Positions 21,956 to 31,349 of a DNA stretch of 64,000 nucleotides are shown here, one piece after another. How positions within the stretch are numbered: the first letter of the stretch is position 1; each line of letters begins with the position of its first letter. The stretch spans positions 558,001-622,000 of the forward strand of contig NC_007650.1 of assembly GCF_000012365.1 (NCBI RefSeq), given 5' to 3'. A program made the translations under genes and the position numbers. The DNA comes from Burkholderia thailandensis E264 (GTDB lineage Bacteria > Pseudomonadota > Gammaproteobacteria > Burkholderiales > Burkholderiaceae). The notes under the pieces are model-generated. The model was not told where the DNA came from, made no database searches, and saw nothing but the letters and a program-made list of their open reading frames with translations.

Positions 21956-23183
21956 TCCGTATCTGATCGCGGGCGGCGGGCACGCGGCGCGCCGCGCGGC
22001 CGAGACGCTGCGCGAGCGCGATCCGGCCGCGCGCATCGTGATGATCGGCGAGGAGCCCGAGCTGCCGTACGACCGGCCCGCGCTGTCGAAGGAAGCGCTC
22101 GTCGGCGGCGACGAAGGCGAGCGCCGCGCGTTCGTGCGCGACGCCGCGTGGTATCGCGAGCGTGGCGTCGAGTTGCGGCTCGGCGTGCGAGTCGAAGCGA
22201 TCGAGCGCGGCACGCAGCGGGTGCGCCTGAGCGACGGCGCGAGTCTCGGCTACGCGCGGCTCCTGATCGCGACCGGCTCGCGCGTGCGGCGTTTCCGCGG
22301 ACCGGTCGACGCCGGCGTGCCGATCCATTACGTGCGCACGGTTGCCGACGCCCGCGCGCTGCGCGCGGCGCTTGCGCCGGGCAGGCGCGTCGCGGTGCTG
22401 GGCGGCGGCTTCATCGGGCTCGAGGTCGCCGCATCGGCGGTGCGGCTCGGCTGCCGCGCGACGATCGTCGATCCCGCGCCGCGGCTGCTTCAGCGCGGAA
22501 TGCCCGAGGTCGTCGGCGCGTTCGCGCTTGCGCTGCATGCGCGGCACGGCGTCGACGTGCGGCTCGGCGCGCTGCCGGAGCGCATCCGCCGCGGCGCGAA
22601 CGGCGCGGCCGTGGTCGAAACGAGTGCGGGCGACATCGCGGCCGACGTCGTCGTAGCGGGCATCGGCGTCGTGCCGAACGTCGAGCTCGCGCAGGCGGCG
22701 GGCCTTCACGTCGACGACGGCATCAGCGTCGACGAGCGGTGCCGCACGGCCGATGCGGCGATTTTCGCGGCGGGCGAGGTCACGCGGCATTTCAATCCGC
22801 TCGTCGGCCGGCGCTTGCGGATCGAGTCGTGGCAGGTCGCGGAGCACCAGCCGGCCGTCGCCGCCGCGAACATCCTCGGCGGGCACGACACGTACGAAGA
22901 GTGGCCGTGGCTGTGGTCCGACCAGCACGACTGCAACCTGCAGACGCTCGGCGTCTTCGACGGCGAGCAGACGCTCGTGCTGCGCGGCTCGCCCGAGCTG
23001 GACCGCGCGTTTTGCGTGTTCGCGCTGAACGCGCGCCGGGAGCTGCGGGCGGTCGCGGCCGTCAACGCGGGGCGCGAGATCGCCGCGTGCCGCCGCTTGA
23101 TGACGGCGAACGTCGCGCTCGATCCCGCGCGTCTCGCGGACCCGACGGTCGCGTTGCGCTCGATGTTGCGGGATGGAGCGTAA
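21942..23183 (+). CDS. andAa: Anthranilate dioxygenase ferredoxin reductase
   Basis: 413 residues, FAD-dependent pyridine nucleotide-disulphide oxidoreductase fold. The N-terminal FAD motif is IAGGGHAARRAAETLRE, where the usual second Gly of GxGxxG is kept but the sixth position is Ala. The NADH motif is VAVLGGGFIGLEVAAS and the second FAD contact is AAIFAAGEVT. Last gene of the and operon; transcription probably ends at the hairpin just after the stop. Confidence 0.92.
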   Translation: MSTTDPYLIAGGGHAARRAAETLRERDPAARIVMIGEEPELPYDRPALSKEALVGGDEGERRAFVRDAAWYRERGVELRLGVRVEAIERGTQRVRLSDGASLGYARLLIATGSRVRRFRGPVDAGVPIHYVRTVADARALRAALAPGRRVAVLGGGFIGLEVAASAVRLGCRATIVDPAPRLLQRGMPEVVGAFALALHARHGVDVRLGALPERIRRGANGAAVVETSAGDIAADVVVAGIGVVPNVELAQAAGLHVDDGISVDERCRTADAAIFAAGEVTRHFNPLVGRRLRIESWQVAEHQPAVAAANILGGHDTYEEWPWLWSDQHDCNLQTLGVFDGEQTLVLRGSPELDRAFCVFALNARRELRAVAAVNAGREIAACRRLMTANVALDPARLADPTVALRSMLRDGA

Positions 23184-23185
23184 CG

Positions 23186-23206
23186 GCCGGCGCGCAACGC
23201 GCCGGC
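23186..23206 (+). terminator. Hairpin after the and operon
   Basis: GCCGGCGCG-CAA-CGCGCCGGC, a perfect nine-pair stem, begins three bases after the andAa stop. There is no T-run, so it may act as an mRNA end stabiliser or in Rho-dependent termination. Confidence 0.4.
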
Positions 23207-23382
23207 GCGTGCGTTGCGCGAAATCGTTCCCGGCGCGATGCCGGCCGCGCATGCGCACGCGCGGCCGATGCCCGCGCGCATGCGCGATCGTGCGCCGTAT
23301 CGCTTGCGCGTTCGCGCGCGACCGGTAAGAATCGCGTGTTGACTGACATCCGACAGACAGGCTCGCGAGCCGGGAGACTTTG

Positions 23383-23799
23383 ATGGCCTACGATCAATCG
23401 AACATTTTTGCGAAGATCCTGCGTGGCGAGGTGCCGTGCATCCGCTTGTGCGAAACGGACACGACGCTCGCGTTCATGGACATCATGCCGCAATCGAAGG
23501 GCCACGCGCTCGTCGTGCCGAAGGAGGCGGCGGAGACGTTCTACGAGCTGTCCGAGGCGGCCGCGGCCGAGGCGATGAAGATGACCAAGCGCGTCGCGCT
23601 CGCGCTGCGCCGCACGCTCGAGCCGGAAGGGCTCTTCATCGGTCAGTTCAACGGCGCGGCGGCGGGCCAGACGGTGCCGCACGTGCATTTCCACGTGATT
23701 CCGCGCTGGGCCGACGAGCCGCTCAGGATGCACGCGCGCGAGATGGCCGATGCGGCGGAGCTGGAGGCGCTCGCCGTGAGGATTCGCGCGGCGCTTTGA
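23383..23799 (+). CDS. HIT-family nucleotide hydrolase
   Basis: 138 residues. The histidine triad is HVHFHVIPRW near residue 104, and the preceding core (FMDIMPQSKGHALVVPKEA) is typical of the HinT/Fhit-like bacterial branch. GGGAGA lies five bases upstream of this ATG; a TTG at 23380 is in frame but unnecessary. Family members hydrolyse purine phosphoramidates or dinucleoside polyphosphates; the physiological substrate is unknown. Monocistronic and convergent to the phospholipase gene. Confidence 0.88.
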   Translation: MAYDQSNIFAKILRGEVPCIRLCETDTTLAFMDIMPQSKGHALVVPKEAAETFYELSEAAAAEAMKMTKRVALALRRTLEPEGLFIGQFNGAAAGQTVPHVHFHVIPRWADEPLRMHAREMADAAELEALAVRIRAAL

Positions 23800-23904
23800 G
23801 GGCGGGGGCGGCATCGCGCGCGGTGCGTGCGGTGCGCGTCGCCGTATGCGTCTCGTTGCGTCTCGTCTCGCCGCGTACGCCCGTGCCGCGCGCCGCGCCG
23901 CACA

Positions 23905-25587
23905 TCAGAGCTGATCGCCGATCGGCAGCAGCCGGCAAAGCCCCGCGAGCAGGTTTCGATAGAAGCCCGCGTTCGGATCGACGCTGTACGTGCGCACCTG
24001 GCCGTCGGCGACTTCGGTCCATACGAGCGGCCATGCCGGCGCGCTCGCGCCCGCCGTCTTCGCGGCGTCCCGCGTGTCGAGCGTGTCGGGCGCGAGCGTC
24101 ACGCGATAGCTGATGGTGGGCTTCGTCACTTCGTCGAACAGATTCGCGACTTCGTTCGCGAGCCGCGGGCTGTGGATCACGAGCGCGAGCTCCGTGTTCA
24201 GATGCGCGGAACGCGGATCGAGGTTCATCGAGCCGATCACGAGAATTTTCCGGTCGATCACGTACGCCTTCGCGTGCAGGCTCGCGCGCGAGCGCGAACC
24301 CAGCATGCCGATGCCGGGGCGGCCCTGATCCGGCTTGTATTCGTATAGCTCGATGCCGTGTCTCAGCATCGGCACGCGATACGGCGCGTAGCCCGCCTGC
24401 ACGGCGACCGCGTCCGTCGCGGCAAGCGAATTCGTCAGGATCGCGACGCGCACGCCGCGCGCGGTCAGCAGGCCGAGCGCCTTCACTCCCGCGTCGTGCG
24501 GAACGAAATACGGCGACAGCACGAGGAATTCGCGTTGCGCGTCGCGCGTCAGCTCGAAGAGCCGCTGCATCGGCGGGCTCTTGTAGCTGTCGTCGGGCGC
24601 GGCGATCTTCTCGGGCGAATCGGCGGTGAATTCCGCGCGCGCCCAGACGAGGCCGAGCTCGTTGCGCGCGATCTGCGCGGCGAGCGGCGTCGCGTTCAGC
24701 GGCTTCGCGTTGTACGGCGTCGCGTTCGCGCGCCAGTGCGTGCGCAGCGCGTCGCGCGCCGCATCCAGATCCTTCGCGTCGTAGCGCCGGCGATTCAAAG
24801 CCGACAGCGGATACGTGAGCGCGCTCGACCAGTACGCGTCGAAGCTCGTCGAAATGTCGTGCGTGACGGGGCCGGCGGCGAGCACGTCGAGGTCGCGGAA
24901 CTGCAGCGTCGGGCTCGCGTTGAAATACTCGTCGCCAAGATTGCGCCCGCCGACGATCGCGACCTGGTTGTCCGCGATCATCGCCTTGTTGTGCATCCGG
25001 CGTGTGAAATTATCGATCTGCGTGAAGACGTTCGCGGTGCGCGCGAGCATCCCGAGCCGTGCGGCGCCGAACGGATTGAACACGCGGACTTCGAGGTTCG
25101 CGTGCGCGTCGAGCGCCGCCATCAGCTTGTCGACGTCCTTGAAGTTCAGATCGTCGACGAGCATCCGCACGCGCACGCCGCGGTCGGCCGCATACAGCGC
25201 GGCGCCGAGCAGCAGTTTGCCCGTCGTGTCCTCGGCTGCGATGTAATACTGGATGTCGAGCGTCTTCGTCGCCGCGCGCGCGACCGCGATCCGCATCTGC
25301 AGCGCCTCGTCGCCGCGCGACAGCACGACGAAGCCCGATTCGCCCGGATGCAGGCGCGTCTGCGCGGCGAGCGCGTCGGCGAGCGGCGTCGGCGCATCGG
25401 GCGGCAGCGCGTGCGAGACCGTGCGATCGAGCGTGGTGGCGGGCGGTTGCGTCGCGCAGCCGGCGAGCCCGAGCGCCGCGCACACGACAAGCGCGCGCGC
25501 GGCGGCCTTCACGATGCGCAGCGCCGAGCGCGGCGCAAGGCGGCGGCAGGCGGGGCGATCCGGCACGTTGGGGACTCCTTCGGGCAT
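23905..25587 (-). CDS. Phospholipase D / cardiolipin synthase-like lipoprotein
   Basis: 560 residues with two phospholipase D motifs: HNKAMIADNQ in the first half and HAKAYVIDRK in the second, each followed by GxRN or GSMN. The N-terminus has a hydrophobic stretch ending in LAGC (AALVVCAALGLAGC pattern), so it is probably a lipoprotein facing the periplasm. Overall order and length resemble ClsC (YmdC), which makes cardiolipin from two phospholipids, but ClsC relatives are not all lipoproteins. Stands alone. Confidence 0.82.
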   Translation of the reverse strand: MPEGVPNVPDRPACRRLAPRSALRIVKAAARALVVCAALGLAGCATQPPATTLDRTVSHALPPDAPTPLADALAAQTRLHPGESGFVVLSRGDEALQMRIAVARAATKTLDIQYYIAAEDTTGKLLLGAALYAADRGVRVRMLVDDLNFKDVDKLMAALDAHANLEVRVFNPFGAARLGMLARTANVFTQIDNFTRRMHNKAMIADNQVAIVGGRNLGDEYFNASPTLQFRDLDVLAAGPVTHDISTSFDAYWSSALTYPLSALNRRRYDAKDLDAARDALRTHWRANATPYNAKPLNATPLAAQIARNELGLVWARAEFTADSPEKIAAPDDSYKSPPMQRLFELTRDAQREFLVLSPYFVPHDAGVKALGLLTARGVRVAILTNSLAATDAVAVQAGYAPYRVPMLRHGIELYEYKPDQGRPGIGMLGSRSRASLHAKAYVIDRKILVIGSMNLDPRSAHLNTELALVIHSPRLANEVANLFDEVTKPTISYRVTLAPDTLDTRDAAKTAGASAPAWPLVWTEVADGQVRTYSVDPNAGFYRNLLAGLCRLLPIGDQL

Positions 25588-25738
25588 CTGTCGGAACGAA
25601 ACGTCGAATCGACGGCGCGGCAGGCCGGTGCACCGCGCGAAGGCATTCTAAGTGGCGCCGACGACGCGGGTCAACCGAGCGGCGCGCCGGCCGGTGTACC
25701 ATCTGACGAGTCCGTTTCCCGTGCTGGCGAAGCCCGTC

Positions 25739-26272
25739 ATGACCCTTCCGGCATCCTCACCTTCCGTCGCGATCAGGCGGCTCGCCGCCGCGCACGCGGC
25801 CGACTACCGCGCGATCCGCCTCGCCGCGCTGCGCGACGCGCCGCACGCGTTCGGCTCGACCTACGACGCGGAGGCCGCCCGCCCGCTCGCCGCGTTCGCC
25901 GAGCAGCTCGACGGCGCGATCGTGTTCGGTGCGTACGTCGGCGGCGCGATCGCCGGCATGGTGGGCGTCGAGCCGCTGGAAGGCGCGAAGGAGTGCCACA
26001 AGGGCTTCCTGTGGGGCATGTACGTCGCGCCCGCCGCGCGGCGGCTCGGCATCGGCTCGGCGCTGCTCGACGCGGCGCTCGCGGCCGCGGCGCGCACGCT
26101 CGAGCAGGTGACGCTCGCCGTCGTCGACGGCAACGGCGCGGCGCGGGCGTTCTACGAGCGGCACGGCTTCGTCGCTTACGGCGTCGAGCCGCGCGCGATC
26201 AAGGGAGCGAACGGCTACGCGGACGAACTGCTGATGGTGAAGTTCCTGCCGTGCGCGCCGCCGCGCGCATGA
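25739..26272 (+). CDS. GNAT-family N-acetyltransferase
   Basis: 177 residues. The acetyl-CoA binding loop is MYVAPAARRLGIGSALLDAA, matching the R/Q-x-x-G-x-G/A rule, and the later GNGAARAFYERHGF is the conserved beta4-alpha4 stretch. The substrate is unknown. The stop overlaps the DUF445 gene start (ATGA at 26269), which couples the two. Confidence 0.85.
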   Translation: MTLPASSPSVAIRRLAAAHAADYRAIRLAALRDAPHAFGSTYDAEAARPLAAFAEQLDGAIVFGAYVGGAIAGMVGVEPLEGAKECHKGFLWGMYVAPAARRLGIGSALLDAALAAAARTLEQVTLAVVDGNGAARAFYERHGFVAYGVEPRAIKGANGYADELLMVKFLPCAPPRA

Positions 26273-27588
26273 CGAGGCGAAATCGATACGACCGGATCGC
26301 GATGCTCGACGACAAGGAACGGGAACTGAGAAACAGCAAGCGGCGCGCGCTCGCGCTGCTGCTCGCGGCCGCGGGCGTGTTCGCGGCCACGCTGTTCGCG
26401 CCGCGCGGCTTCTGGATCGATGGCGTCAAGGCGGTGGCGGAGGCGTCGATGGTGGGCGCGCTCGCCGATTGGTTCGCGGTGGTCGCGCTGTTTCGCCGCG
26501 TGCCGATTCCGTTGGTGTCGCGGCATACGGAGATCATTCCGCAGAACAAGGACAAGATCGCCGACAATCTCGCCGCGTTCGTGCGCGAGAAGTTTCTCGA
26601 TCCGGCGTCGATCGTCGCGCTGATCAAGCGGCACGATCCGGCCGCGCGGCTCGCGCAGTGGCTCGCGACGCCGCGCAACGCGGACGTGCTCGGCGGCTAC
26701 TCGGCGCGCCTCGTCGCGTTCGGGCTCGACATGACCGACGACGCGCGGATCCAGACGTTCGTGAAGGATGCGTTCCATGCGCTGCTCGACCGGATCGACC
26801 TGTCGCAGTCGGCGGGCGCGATTCTCGACACGTTGACGAAGGACGGCCGCCACCAGGCGCTCCTCGACGACGGGATCGCGCAGATCGTCGAATTCCTTCG
26901 CGATCCCGACAATCGTGCGTCGATCGCGACGTACATCGTCGACTGGCTCAGATACCAGTTCCCGAAGATGGAGAAGCTGCTGCCGACGAACTGGCTCGGC
27001 GAGCACGGCGCGGAGCTGATCTCGAACGTCGTCACCCGGGTGCTCACGCAGATCGCCGAGGACCCGGAGCACAGGCTGCGGCGCGGCTTCGACGATGCGG
27101 CCGCGCGCCTCGTCACGCGGCTGAAGAGCGATCCGGCGTTCATCGAGAAGGGCGAGGAGATCAAGCGCTATCTGCGCGACGGCGAAGCGTTCAACCGTTA
27201 CGTGAAGGACATGTGGGACCAGCTGCGCGCGTGGCTGAAGGCCGATCTCGCGCGCGACGGCTCGATCGTCCGCCAGCGCGCGACGGCGCTCGGCGGCTGG
27301 CTCGGCGAGCGTCTCGCGCAGAGCCCGCAGTTGCGCGATTCGATGAACGAGCACGTCGAGCGCGCGGCGAGCGAGATGGCGCCCGAGTTCGCCGAATTCC
27401 TGACGCGGCACATCAGCGACACGGTGAAGAACTGGGACGCGCGCGAGATGTCGCGCCAGGTCGAGCTGAACATCGGCAAGGACCTGCAATACATCCGGAT
27501 TAACGGCACGCTGGTGGGCGGGCTGATCGGGCTCGGGCTCTATGCGGTGTCGAGCATCGCGCGATGGGCGGGCGCGCTGCCGTATTGA
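26269..27588 (+). CDS. DUF445 inner-membrane protein (YjiN-like)
   Basis: 439 residues. One N-terminal helix (LALLLAAAGVFAATLFAP) is followed by the DUF445 signature VKAVAEASMVGALADWFAVV with PIPLVSRHTEIIPQNKD, a long soluble helical part, and a final hydrophobic segment (LVGGLIGLGLYAVSS). Function of the family is not established. The ATGA overlap with the GNAT gene supports this start; a Met at 26302 is the alternative. Confidence 0.85.
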   Translation: MTRRNRYDRIAMLDDKERELRNSKRRALALLLAAAGVFAATLFAPRGFWIDGVKAVAEASMVGALADWFAVVALFRRVPIPLVSRHTEIIPQNKDKIADNLAAFVREKFLDPASIVALIKRHDPAARLAQWLATPRNADVLGGYSARLVAFGLDMTDDARIQTFVKDAFHALLDRIDLSQSAGAILDTLTKDGRHQALLDDGIAQIVEFLRDPDNRASIATYIVDWLRYQFPKMEKLLPTNWLGEHGAELISNVVTRVLTQIAEDPEHRLRRGFDDAAARLVTRLKSDPAFIEKGEEIKRYLRDGEAFNRYVKDMWDQLRAWLKADLARDGSIVRQRATALGGWLGERLAQSPQLRDSMNEHVERAASEMAPEFAEFLTRHISDTVKNWDAREMSRQVELNIGKDLQYIRINGTLVGGLIGLGLYAVSSIARWAGALPY

Positions 27589-27765
27589 GCCGGTCATGCG
27601 CCGCCATGCCGTCATGCCGTCGCGACGACCGCCGCACGCAAACATCGGCATCCTGAACGGATTTGACATTCGCGCGCTCGACGCGGGATGCGCGCTCATG
27701 CTGTAATCGCGCGACCGGGCCGACCGTTCGTTCGGCCGCTCAACCCTTGCGTAGAAGGCGCTTCC

Positions 27766-29346
27766 ATGTCTCCCGTCTCGGCATTCAAGCTCGTCCTGCT
27801 GTCCTTTCTCGCGATCGTCGCGCTCGAGCTGCTCGCGAAGCGGCTCAAGCTGCCGCCCGCGGCGGCGCTGCTCGTCGGCGGCGCGGGCATCGCGTTCCTG
27901 CCTGGGCTGCCGCCCATCAATCTCGATCCCGATCTGGTGCTGATCGTGTTCCTGCCGCCGCTGCTGATGGACGGCGCGTACTTCTCGGTGTGGGAGGAAT
28001 TCAAGCGCAACGTCGGCGGGATCATGATGCTCGCGATCGGCGCGGTCGCGTTCACGACGCTCGCCGTCGGCGTTGCCGTGCATCTCGTGGCGCCGGGGCT
28101 GCCGTGGGCCGCGTGCTTCGCGCTCGGCGCGATCGTGTCGCCGCCCGACGCGGTCGCCGCGAAAGCCGTGCTCGAGCGCGTCGCGCTGCCGCGCCGGCTG
28201 ATGGTGCTGCTCGAAGGCGAAAGCCTTCTGAACGACGCGGCGGGGCTCGTGCTGTTTCGCTTCGCGGTCGCCGCCGCGCTGACGGGCGCGTTCAGCGCGG
28301 GCGACGCGCTCGTGCGCTTCGCGGAGCTCGGCTTCGGCGGCGTCGCGGTCGGCTTCGTCGTCGGCTGGCTGATCGTGCGTTTCCTGAAGCTTATCGAAGA
28401 TGATTATCTGGTGATCACGGTGGCCGTTCTCGCCGCATGGATCAGCTACATCGCGGGCGAGATGTTCGAGGTGTCCGGTGTGATCGCGACCGTGACGACC
28501 GGAATGATGCTCGGCTGGCATCAGCACGAGGTGTTCTCGGCGTCGGTGCGCAACCGCGGCACCGCGTTCTGGCAGGTGATCGTGTTCCTGCTCGAGGCGC
28601 TTGTGTTCGTGCTGATCGGGCTGTCGCTGCGCGGCGTGATCGAGCGGCTCGGCGGGCTCGGCGAAGTGTTCGCGACGATGACGCCCGCGGTGGTCGCGGT
28701 GCTCGTCGCCGTCGTCGCGTCGCGCTTCGTTTGGGTGTTCGCGGTCGAGCTGCTGAAGGCGCCCGTCGCGCGCGTGCGCGGGCGCGGCCTGCGCGGCGAC
28801 TGGAAGGCCGCGACCGTGATGAGCTGGGCCGGGATGCGCGGCGTCGTGACGCTCGCGATCGCGCTGTCGCTGCCGGACGCGATGCCGGGCCGCGACCTGA
28901 TCCTCGTCGCCGCGTTCGCGGTGATTCTCGTCACCGTGCTCCTGCAGGGCACGACGATCGGGCCGCTGATCCGGCTGCTGAAGCTGCGCGATCCGGGGCG
29001 CGCAGCGCATCATCTGACGGAGCCGCAGACGTGGGCGCGCGTCGAGGCCGCGCAGCTCGCGGCGATCCAGCCGCTCGTGCACGACGCCGAGGGCAACGTG
29101 ATCCATCCGCGCCTGCTCGAGCAGTACACGTACCGCGCGAACGTGACCGCGCGCCATCAGAACGAGCCCGCGTTTCCGCAGAGCGAGCGCGAAGCGCATT
29201 ACGACGTCGTGCTCGCGGCGATCGCGGCCGGCCGCGCGGAGCTGCTGCGGCTGCATCGCGGCGGCCAGATCCATGACGAGATGCTGTACCTGCTCGAACG
29301 CGATCTCGATCTGCAGGAGATCGCGGCCCAGCATGCGAAGGGGTAG
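27766..29346 (+). CDS. Na+/H+ antiporter (CPA1 family, NhaP/YjcE-like)
   Basis: 526 residues with about 12 membrane helices from residue 5 to 410. CPA1 signatures are FLPPLLMDGAYF, the SPPDAVA ion-binding stretch, EGESLLNDAAGLVLF and SWAGMRGVVTLAIALSLP. A cytoplasmic tail of about 110 residues follows. It exchanges protons for Na+ or K+. The start at 27766 follows GAAGGCG weakly; upstream open sequence lacks family similarity. Confidence 0.88.
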   Translation: MSPVSAFKLVLLSFLAIVALELLAKRLKLPPAAALLVGGAGIAFLPGLPPINLDPDLVLIVFLPPLLMDGAYFSVWEEFKRNVGGIMMLAIGAVAFTTLAVGVAVHLVAPGLPWAACFALGAIVSPPDAVAAKAVLERVALPRRLMVLLEGESLLNDAAGLVLFRFAVAAALTGAFSAGDALVRFAELGFGGVAVGFVVGWLIVRFLKLIEDDYLVITVAVLAAWISYIAGEMFEVSGVIATVTTGMMLGWHQHEVFSASVRNRGTAFWQVIVFLLEALVFVLIGLSLRGVIERLGGLGEVFATMTPAVVAVLVAVVASRFVWVFAVELLKAPVARVRGRGLRGDWKAATVMSWAGMRGVVTLAIALSLPDAMPGRDLILVAAFAVILVTVLLQGTTIGPLIRLLKLRDPGRAAHHLTEPQTWARVEAAQLAAIQPLVHDAEGNVIHPRLLEQYTYRANVTARHQNEPAFPQSEREAHYDVVLAAIAAGRAELLRLHRGGQIHDEMLYLLERDLDLQEIAAQHAKG

Positions 29347-29643
29347 CGGCGCGCGACGCTCGTCGCGCGTGCCCGGCCTGCCTGTCATCGTTTCGTAAGC
29401 CGGGCGGCTCGAAGCGGCTTTTTCGGCGATCACCTACAATCGGAACACGCCCCGGCCGCCGGTGCGCCTCGAGCGCGCCGGCTGAAGCGGGCCGCGCCGC
29501 GCGCCGCCGCAGCCGTTTCGCATGGCTTGCCGTGTGCTTTTGTCTGTCGAAGGAAAGGATCGCGCGCGCCGTAGGCCGGCGCGCGCGCCGCTCAACGCCG
29601 CGCGGACCGTAGGCCGGTTGCGCGGCACCCACCGAGAGTCCCC
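29347..29643. terminator. Intergenic region with two hairpins after the antiporter gene
   Basis: CGCGCGACG-CT-CGTCGCGCG lies at 29350-29369. AAGCCG (29397-29402) and CGGCTT (29415-29420) form a second stem that ends in five T (29419-29423), a fair intrinsic terminator. The rest holds no recognisable gene. TACAAT at 29433-29438 could be the -10 box for the downstream operon. Confidence 0.45.
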
Positions 29644-31284
29644 ATGAAAGCATCCGATCTGTTCGTGAAGGCGCTGGAGGCCGAAGGCGTCCAGTACGTG
29701 TTCGGCATCCCCGGCGAGGAAAATCTCGATTTGCTCGAATCGCTGCGGCGATCCCGGATCAAGCTCGTGCTGACCCGCCACGAGCAGGCGGCGGGCTTCA
29801 TGGCGGCCACCTACGGGCGGCTGACCGGCAAGACGGGCGTATGCCTCGCGACGCTCGGGCCCGGCGCGACGAACTTCGTCACCGCGGCCGCGTATGCGCA
29901 ACTGGGCGGCATGCCGATGCTGATGATCACCGGGCAAAAGCCGATCAAGTCGAGCAAGCAGGGGCACTTCCAGATCGTCGACGTCGTCGGGATGATGCAG
30001 CCGCTCACGAAGCTCACGCGGCAGATCGTGTCGATCGGCAACATTCCGTCGGCGGTGCGCGAGGCGTTCCGGCGCGCGGAGGAGGAGCGCCCGGGCGCGA
30101 CGCACCTCGAATTGCCCGAGGACATCGCGCACGAGGAGGGCGACGGCAAGCCGATTCCGGCGAGCTACAGCCGCCGGCCGATCGCCGAGGAGAAGGCGCT
30201 CGCGCGCGCGGTCGACGCGATCCAGGCGGCGCGCCACCCGCTGCTGATGATCGGCGCGGGGGGCAATCGCAAGACGACCTGCAAGATGCTCAAGGAGTTC
30301 GTCGACACGACGGGCATTCCGTTCTTCACGACGCAGATGGGCAAGGGCGTGATCGACGAGACGCATCCGCTGTGGCTCGGCAACGCGACGCTGTCGGACG
30401 GCGATTTCGTTCACCGCGCGATCGAGCATGCCGACTGCATCATCAACGTCGGCCACGACGTGATCGAGAAGCCGCCGTTCTTCATGCGCGCCGACGACAA
30501 GACCGTGATCCACGTGAACTTCCTCGGCGCGCAGGTCGATCCCGTCTACTTTCCGCAGATCGAAGTCGTCGGCGACATCGCGAACGCGGTGTGGCAGATG
30601 AAGGAGAAGCTCGCGCGGCAGCCGCACTGGGATTTCTCGCGCTTCATGCTGATCAAGGAGCACTTCGACGCACACCTGAAGAAGGGGCAGGACGACCCGC
30701 GCTTTCCGATGTATCCGGTGCGCATCGTCAACGATCTGTACCGGTCGCTGCCGGAGGACGGCATCGTGTGCCTCGACAACGGCATGTACAAGATCTGGTT
30801 CGCGCGCTACTGGCGCGCGCACGAGCCGAACTCGCTGCTGCTCGACAACGCGCTCGCATCGATGGGCGCGGGGCTGCCGTCGGCGATCGCGACGAAGATC
30901 GTGCATCCGCAGCGCAAGGTGATCGCCGTATGCGGCGACGGCGGCTTCATGATGAATTCTCAGGAGCTCGAAACGGCGGTGCGGCTCAAGCTCGATCTCG
31001 TCGTGATGATCCTGCGCGACGACGCGTTCGGGATGATTCGCTGGAAGCAGGAGAACATGAACTTCCCCGATTACGCGATGACGCTCACGAACCCGGATTT
31101 CGTCGCGTATGCGCAGAGCTACGGCGCGCACGGGCACCGGATCGCGTCCGCCGGCGATCTCGAGCCGCTCGTGCGCGAGTGCTTCGCGTCGCCGGGCGTG
31201 CATCTGATCGACGTGCCGATCGACTACTCGGATAACGAGCGCGTGCTCAATCGCGAAATCAAACGCCTGTCGGCGCAGCTTTGA
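29644..31284 (+). CDS. Thiamine-diphosphate enzyme, acetolactate-synthase large-subunit-like
   Basis: 546 residues, three-domain ThDP fold. The catalytic Glu is in LVLTRHEQAAGFMAA near residue 50; the ThDP-Mg motif is GDGGFMMNSQELETA. Annotated relatives are called acetolactate synthase large subunit, but no small regulatory subunit gene is adjacent, and the partner here is an aldehyde dehydrogenase. True product may differ from acetolactate (for example another carboligation or a decarboxylation giving an aldehyde). Separated by 65 bases from the dehydrogenase, likely one operon. Confidence 0.75.
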   Translation: MKASDLFVKALEAEGVQYVFGIPGEENLDLLESLRRSRIKLVLTRHEQAAGFMAATYGRLTGKTGVCLATLGPGATNFVTAAAYAQLGGMPMLMITGQKPIKSSKQGHFQIVDVVGMMQPLTKLTRQIVSIGNIPSAVREAFRRAEEERPGATHLELPEDIAHEEGDGKPIPASYSRRPIAEEKALARAVDAIQAARHPLLMIGAGGNRKTTCKMLKEFVDTTGIPFFTTQMGKGVIDETHPLWLGNATLSDGDFVHRAIEHADCIINVGHDVIEKPPFFMRADDKTVIHVNFLGAQVDPVYFPQIEVVGDIANAVWQMKEKLARQPHWDFSRFMLIKEHFDAHLKKGQDDPRFPMYPVRIVNDLYRSLPEDGIVCLDNGMYKIWFARYWRAHEPNSLLLDNALASMGAGLPSAIATKIVHPQRKVIAVCGDGGFMMNSQELETAVRLKLDLVVMILRDDAFGMIRWKQENMNFPDYAMTLTNPDFVAYAQSYGAHGHRIASAGDLEPLVRECFASPGVHLIDVPIDYSDNERVLNREIKRLSAQL

Positions 31285-31349
31285 CGCGGCCGGCGGGCCG
31301 CCTATCAGTCTGACGTCAACCGGACGTCAACCGGACGGAGTCATTCGAC

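Noticed and set aside
26215..29433. Open frame of 1072 codons on the minus strand
   Set aside because: It spans parts of DUF445 and the antiporter in antisense; the protein is low-complexity and unlike any family.
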